From Sphingopyxis sp. BE259 (lineage in GTDB: Bacteria; Pseudomonadota; Alphaproteobacteria; Sphingomonadales; Sphingomonadaceae), in contig NZ_JAVDWM010000001.1 of NCBI RefSeq assembly GCF_031457495.1, positions 3,212,001-3,276,000 of the forward strand: 64,000 nucleotides of DNA, in the 5' to 3' direction. Of the stretch, positions 61,978 to 64,000 are shown in pieces. Position 1 is the stretch's first letter. The number at the start of each line of letters is the position of its first letter. The position numbers and the translations under genes were made by a program. The notes under the pieces were generated by a model. That model was not told where the DNA came from. It ran no database searches and saw only the letters and a list, made by a program, of their open reading frames with translations.

Positions 61978-63426
61978 TCAATAAATATGCACCGCCTTGG
62001 TCACCAGATACCCATCCATCCCCTCCGGCCCGCTCTCGCTGCCAAAACCCGATTCCTTGATCCCGCCGAACGGCGTGTCGAGGGTCGAGATGACGAAGCT
62101 GTTGATCCCGACCATCCCGCTTTCGACGCCATCGGCGATGCGGTTGATACGGCGGCCGTTCTCGGTGAACGCAAACGCCGCGAGGCCATAGGGCAGCCGG
62201 TTCGCCTGCTCCAGCGCCTCGTCCTCAGTGCCAAACGGGCGGATCAGCGCCATCGGGCCGAATGGCTCGTGATTCATCGCGTCGGCGTCGAGCGGCACGT
62301 CGGCAATTGCGGTCGGCTGAAAGAAATAACCCTCGCCCGTCGCCTCGCCGCCCGCGATCACCCGCGCGCCCTTCGCCTTGGCATCGGCGACGAGCGCCGC
62401 CAGTGCCGGGGCGCGGCGCGCGTTGGCGAGCGGTCCCATCTGGGTATCCGCATCAAAGCCGCTGCCGATCTTCACCTTCGCAGTTCGTTCGGCAAAACCT
62501 TTGACGAAGGCGTCATAAATGCCCTGTTGCACATAGAATCGCGTCGGCGAGATGCACACCTGTCCGGCGTTGCGGAATTTCTGTGTCACGACCTTGTCGA
62601 GTGTGCTCTCCAGATCGCAATCGTCGAAGATCAGCACCGGGGCGTGACCCCCCAGCTCCATCGTGATCCGCTGCACCCGGTCGGCGGCAAGTTTCATCAG
62701 ATGTTTGCCCACCGCGGTCGACCCGGTGAAGCTGACCTTGCGGATCACCGGGCTGGCGAGCAGATAGCGGCTGATCCTGTCGGGGTCGCCGTAAACAAGC
62801 TGAACCACGTCGCCCGGAATGCCCGCGTCGGCGATGCAGCGCATGATCGCGCTGGTGCAGCCCGGGGTTTCCTCGGGCGCCTTGGCGATCACGACGCAGC
62901 CCGCGGCGAGCGCCGGCGCGATCTTCTTGACCATCAGGTTGACGGGGAAGTTCCACGGGCTGAACCCCGCGACCGGCCCGACCGGCTGGCGCAGCACCAT
63001 CGTGCGCTGCCCCGCGGGACGTTGGAGCACGCGGCCCTCGATGCGCTTGCCCTGCTCGGCAAAATAATCGAACAGCCCCGCCGCCGACAGCACTTCGCCG
63101 CGCGCCTCGGCGATCGGCTTGCCCTGTTCGAGGGTCAGCAGCGTCGCGATATGCTCGACCCGTTCGCGGATGATGCCCGCGGCCTTGTGCATCAGCGCGG
63201 CGCGCTCATCGAAGCTCTTGGCGCGCCACACCGGCCAGCCACGCTCCGCCGCTGCCAGTGCCTCGTCAAGGTCGGCTGCGGTCGCGACCGGCAGTTCGGC
63301 GATCGTGGCTGCGGTCGCGGGGTTGTAAACCGGCCTCCCCTCGCGCCCCTCGCCGCTCCGCCAGGCACCGTTGATGAAAAGCTGAAGGTCGGCGTCGTAG
63401 GTGGCGGTCATGGGGGGAACTTTCAT
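61978..63426 (-). CDS. NAD(P)-dependent aldehyde dehydrogenase, succinate-semialdehyde dehydrogenase-like
   Basis: A 482-residue ALDH. The catalytic Cys is in NAGQVCISPTRF and the Glu in TMELGGHAP; the NAD fold motif is FTGSTAVGK. ALDH subgroup features (GLFDYFAEQGKRI, PWNFPVNLMVKKIAPALAAG) fit succinate-semialdehyde dehydrogenase. GAGG lies 8 bases before the ATG at 63426; an ATG five codons on is also possible. Confidence 0.9.
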   Translation of the reverse strand: MKVPPMTATYDADLQLFINGAWRSGEGREGRPVYNPATAATIAELPVATAADLDEALAAAERGWPVWRAKSFDERAALMHKAAGIIRERVEHIATLLTLEQGKPIAEARGEVLSAAGLFDYFAEQGKRIEGRVLQRPAGQRTMVLRQPVGPVAGFSPWNFPVNLMVKKIAPALAAGCVVIAKAPEETPGCTSAIMRCIADAGIPGDVVQLVYGDPDRISRYLLASPVIRKVSFTGSTAVGKHLMKLAADRVQRITMELGGHAPVLIFDDCDLESTLDKVVTQKFRNAGQVCISPTRFYVQQGIYDAFVKGFAERTAKVKIGSGFDADTQMGPLANARRAPALAALVADAKAKGARVIAGGEATGEGYFFQPTAIADVPLDADAMNHEPFGPMALIRPFGTEDEALEQANRLPYGLAAFAFTENGRRINRIADGVESGMVGINSFVISTLDTPFGGIKESGFGSESGPEGMDGYLVTKAVHIY

Positions 63427-63436
63427 TCTAGAGCCT

Positions 63437-63519
63437 CGTCATTGCGAGCGAAGCGAAGCAATCCAGGGTGGTTGACGCGGGCTCTGGATTGCCGCGTCGC
63501 TTCGCTTCTCGCAATGACG
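63437..63519. repeat. Inverted repeat family E
   Basis: CGTCATTGCGAGCGAAGCGA / TCGCTTCGCTTCTCGCAATG with the AATCCAG / CTGGATT core; close copy of 45653-45735. Confidence 0.88.
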
Positions 63520-63537
63520 GTCGTGATATAGTCGCGC

Positions 63538-64000
63538 TCAGCGATAGTTAAAGCTGATGCTGATCCGTTCGCCTTTGCCGCTATGCGGCATCACTTCGTG
63601 GCGCAGCCAGCTTTCCCACAGGAACACCCGCCCCGCGACGGGCTCGGCATAGACGAAGGGCAGCAGATGCTCGGGCGCATCGTCGCTACGCCCCGGCGCC
63701 GCCATCAGCATCGCGAGCCGCGGGTCTTCCAGCTTCAGCGCGCCCGATCCCGGCGGCACCGTGACATAGAAGGTTCCCGACACGATGCTGTGCGGGTGGA
63801 TATGACCGCTATGCGTGCCGCCGGGTTTCAGAACATTGACCCACAGGCTGTCGAGTTTCAGCGGCTTGGCGAGGTCGAAATGCGCCGCTTTGGCGAACGC
63901 CTTCACTTCCTTGTCGAGCAGTCGCTTGAGGTCGTGGAACGCCGGGTCGCGCTCGGGCAGGTCGTTCAGGCTCGCGTAGCTGGTATAGCCCCTATAGCCA
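63538..64000 (-). CDS. TIGR02466-like putative 2OG-Fe(II) oxygenase (5' end outside window)
   Basis: The frame is open from the right edge; visible residues GYTSYASLNDLPERDPAF lead into the C-terminal iron-binding part. NVLKPGGTHSGHIHPHSIVSGTFYVT holds a His cluster, and EVMPHSGKGERISISFNYR holds the last His and the 2-oxoglutarate Arg (GERISISFN). This fits the TIGR02466 family of small oxygenases. The start is beyond 64000. Confidence 0.8.
   Translation of the reverse strand, partial: GYRGYTSYASLNDLPERDPAFHDLKRLLDKEVKAFAKAAHFDLAKPLKLDSLWVNVLKPGGTHSGHIHPHSIVSGTFYVTVPPGSGALKLEDPRLAMLMAAPGRSDDAPEHLLPFVYAEPVAGRVFLWESWLRHEVMPHSGKGERISISFNYR

Overview
The window looks like chromosomal DNA of a sphingomonad alphaproteobacterium, most likely Sphingopyxis or a close relative. 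The evidence is a high G+C content (roughly two thirds, judged by eye), an unmistakable CtrA cell-cycle regulator with a TTAA-N7-TTAA box upstream, a Coq7-type ubiquinone hydroxylase, a PurS-dependent purine pathway, the order proA / nadD-rsfS-rlmH-EnvC-like-CtpA, and many intergenic inverted repeats. The genus is inferred from overall protein character, not from a marker comparison. I see no rRNA, tRNA, CRISPR array, prophage or insertion sequence.

Layout. 1-10.3 kb: a queuosine-precursor transporter (cut by the left edge), purS-purQ, iron storage bfd/bfr, an exported M16 peptidase, a membrane diguanylate cyclase, a sterol-desaturase-like hydroxylase with an isoprenylcysteine-type methyltransferase, and purC. 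10.5-14.5 kb: an enoyl-CoA hydratase behind a strong palindrome, an exported PhoD phosphatase and a DUF3667 protein. 14.6-21 kb: proA, an inserted RHH/ParE toxin-antitoxin pair, then a tightly packed nadD-rsfS-rlmH-EnvC-like run followed by a CtpA protease. 21-28.8 kb: dsbB-coq7, a periplasmic hypothetical, an S9 peptidase, pmbA-cysQ-like, and a membrane protein convergent with a TetR regulator and preceded by paired operators. 28.9-31.6 kb: the ribosomal alpha operon rpsM-rpsK-rpoA-rplQ. 31.7-38.4 kb: small regulators, a GbsR/MarR-like regulator with DUF4166 and saccharopine-dehydrogenase-like genes, a radical SAM gene with a small partner, and a prolyl oligopeptidase. 38.5-43.6 kb: free-methionine-sulfoxide reductase, three secreted Gly/Tyr-rich proteins each followed by its own terminator, an M28 peptidase and a PilZ-like protein. 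43.8-51.2 kb: ctrA, a LysR-pirin-azoreductase divergon, a pseudouridine synthase with arfB, a divergent SRAP protein, PilZ, EVE and a 2OG-Fe(II) oxygenase. 51.4-64 kb: a DUF1295/acyltransferase operon, parC, a GGDEF-EAL protein, cca-NUDIX-DUF1285, GNAT, folB-folM-like, an aldehyde dehydrogenase and a partial TIGR02466 protein.

Most genes are housekeeping. The parts most worth following up are: the toxin-antitoxin module fused by overlap to nadD; a SRAP homologue that lost its catalytic cysteine; the radical SAM / small protein / prolyl oligopeptidase locus around an AT-rich gap; several high-quality operators (Fur-like twin palindromes before bfd, twin TetR-type sites at 27.8 kb, a palindrome on the start codon of the GbsR-like gene, a CtrA box before ctrA); and a dense set of inverted-repeat families in the intergenic gaps.
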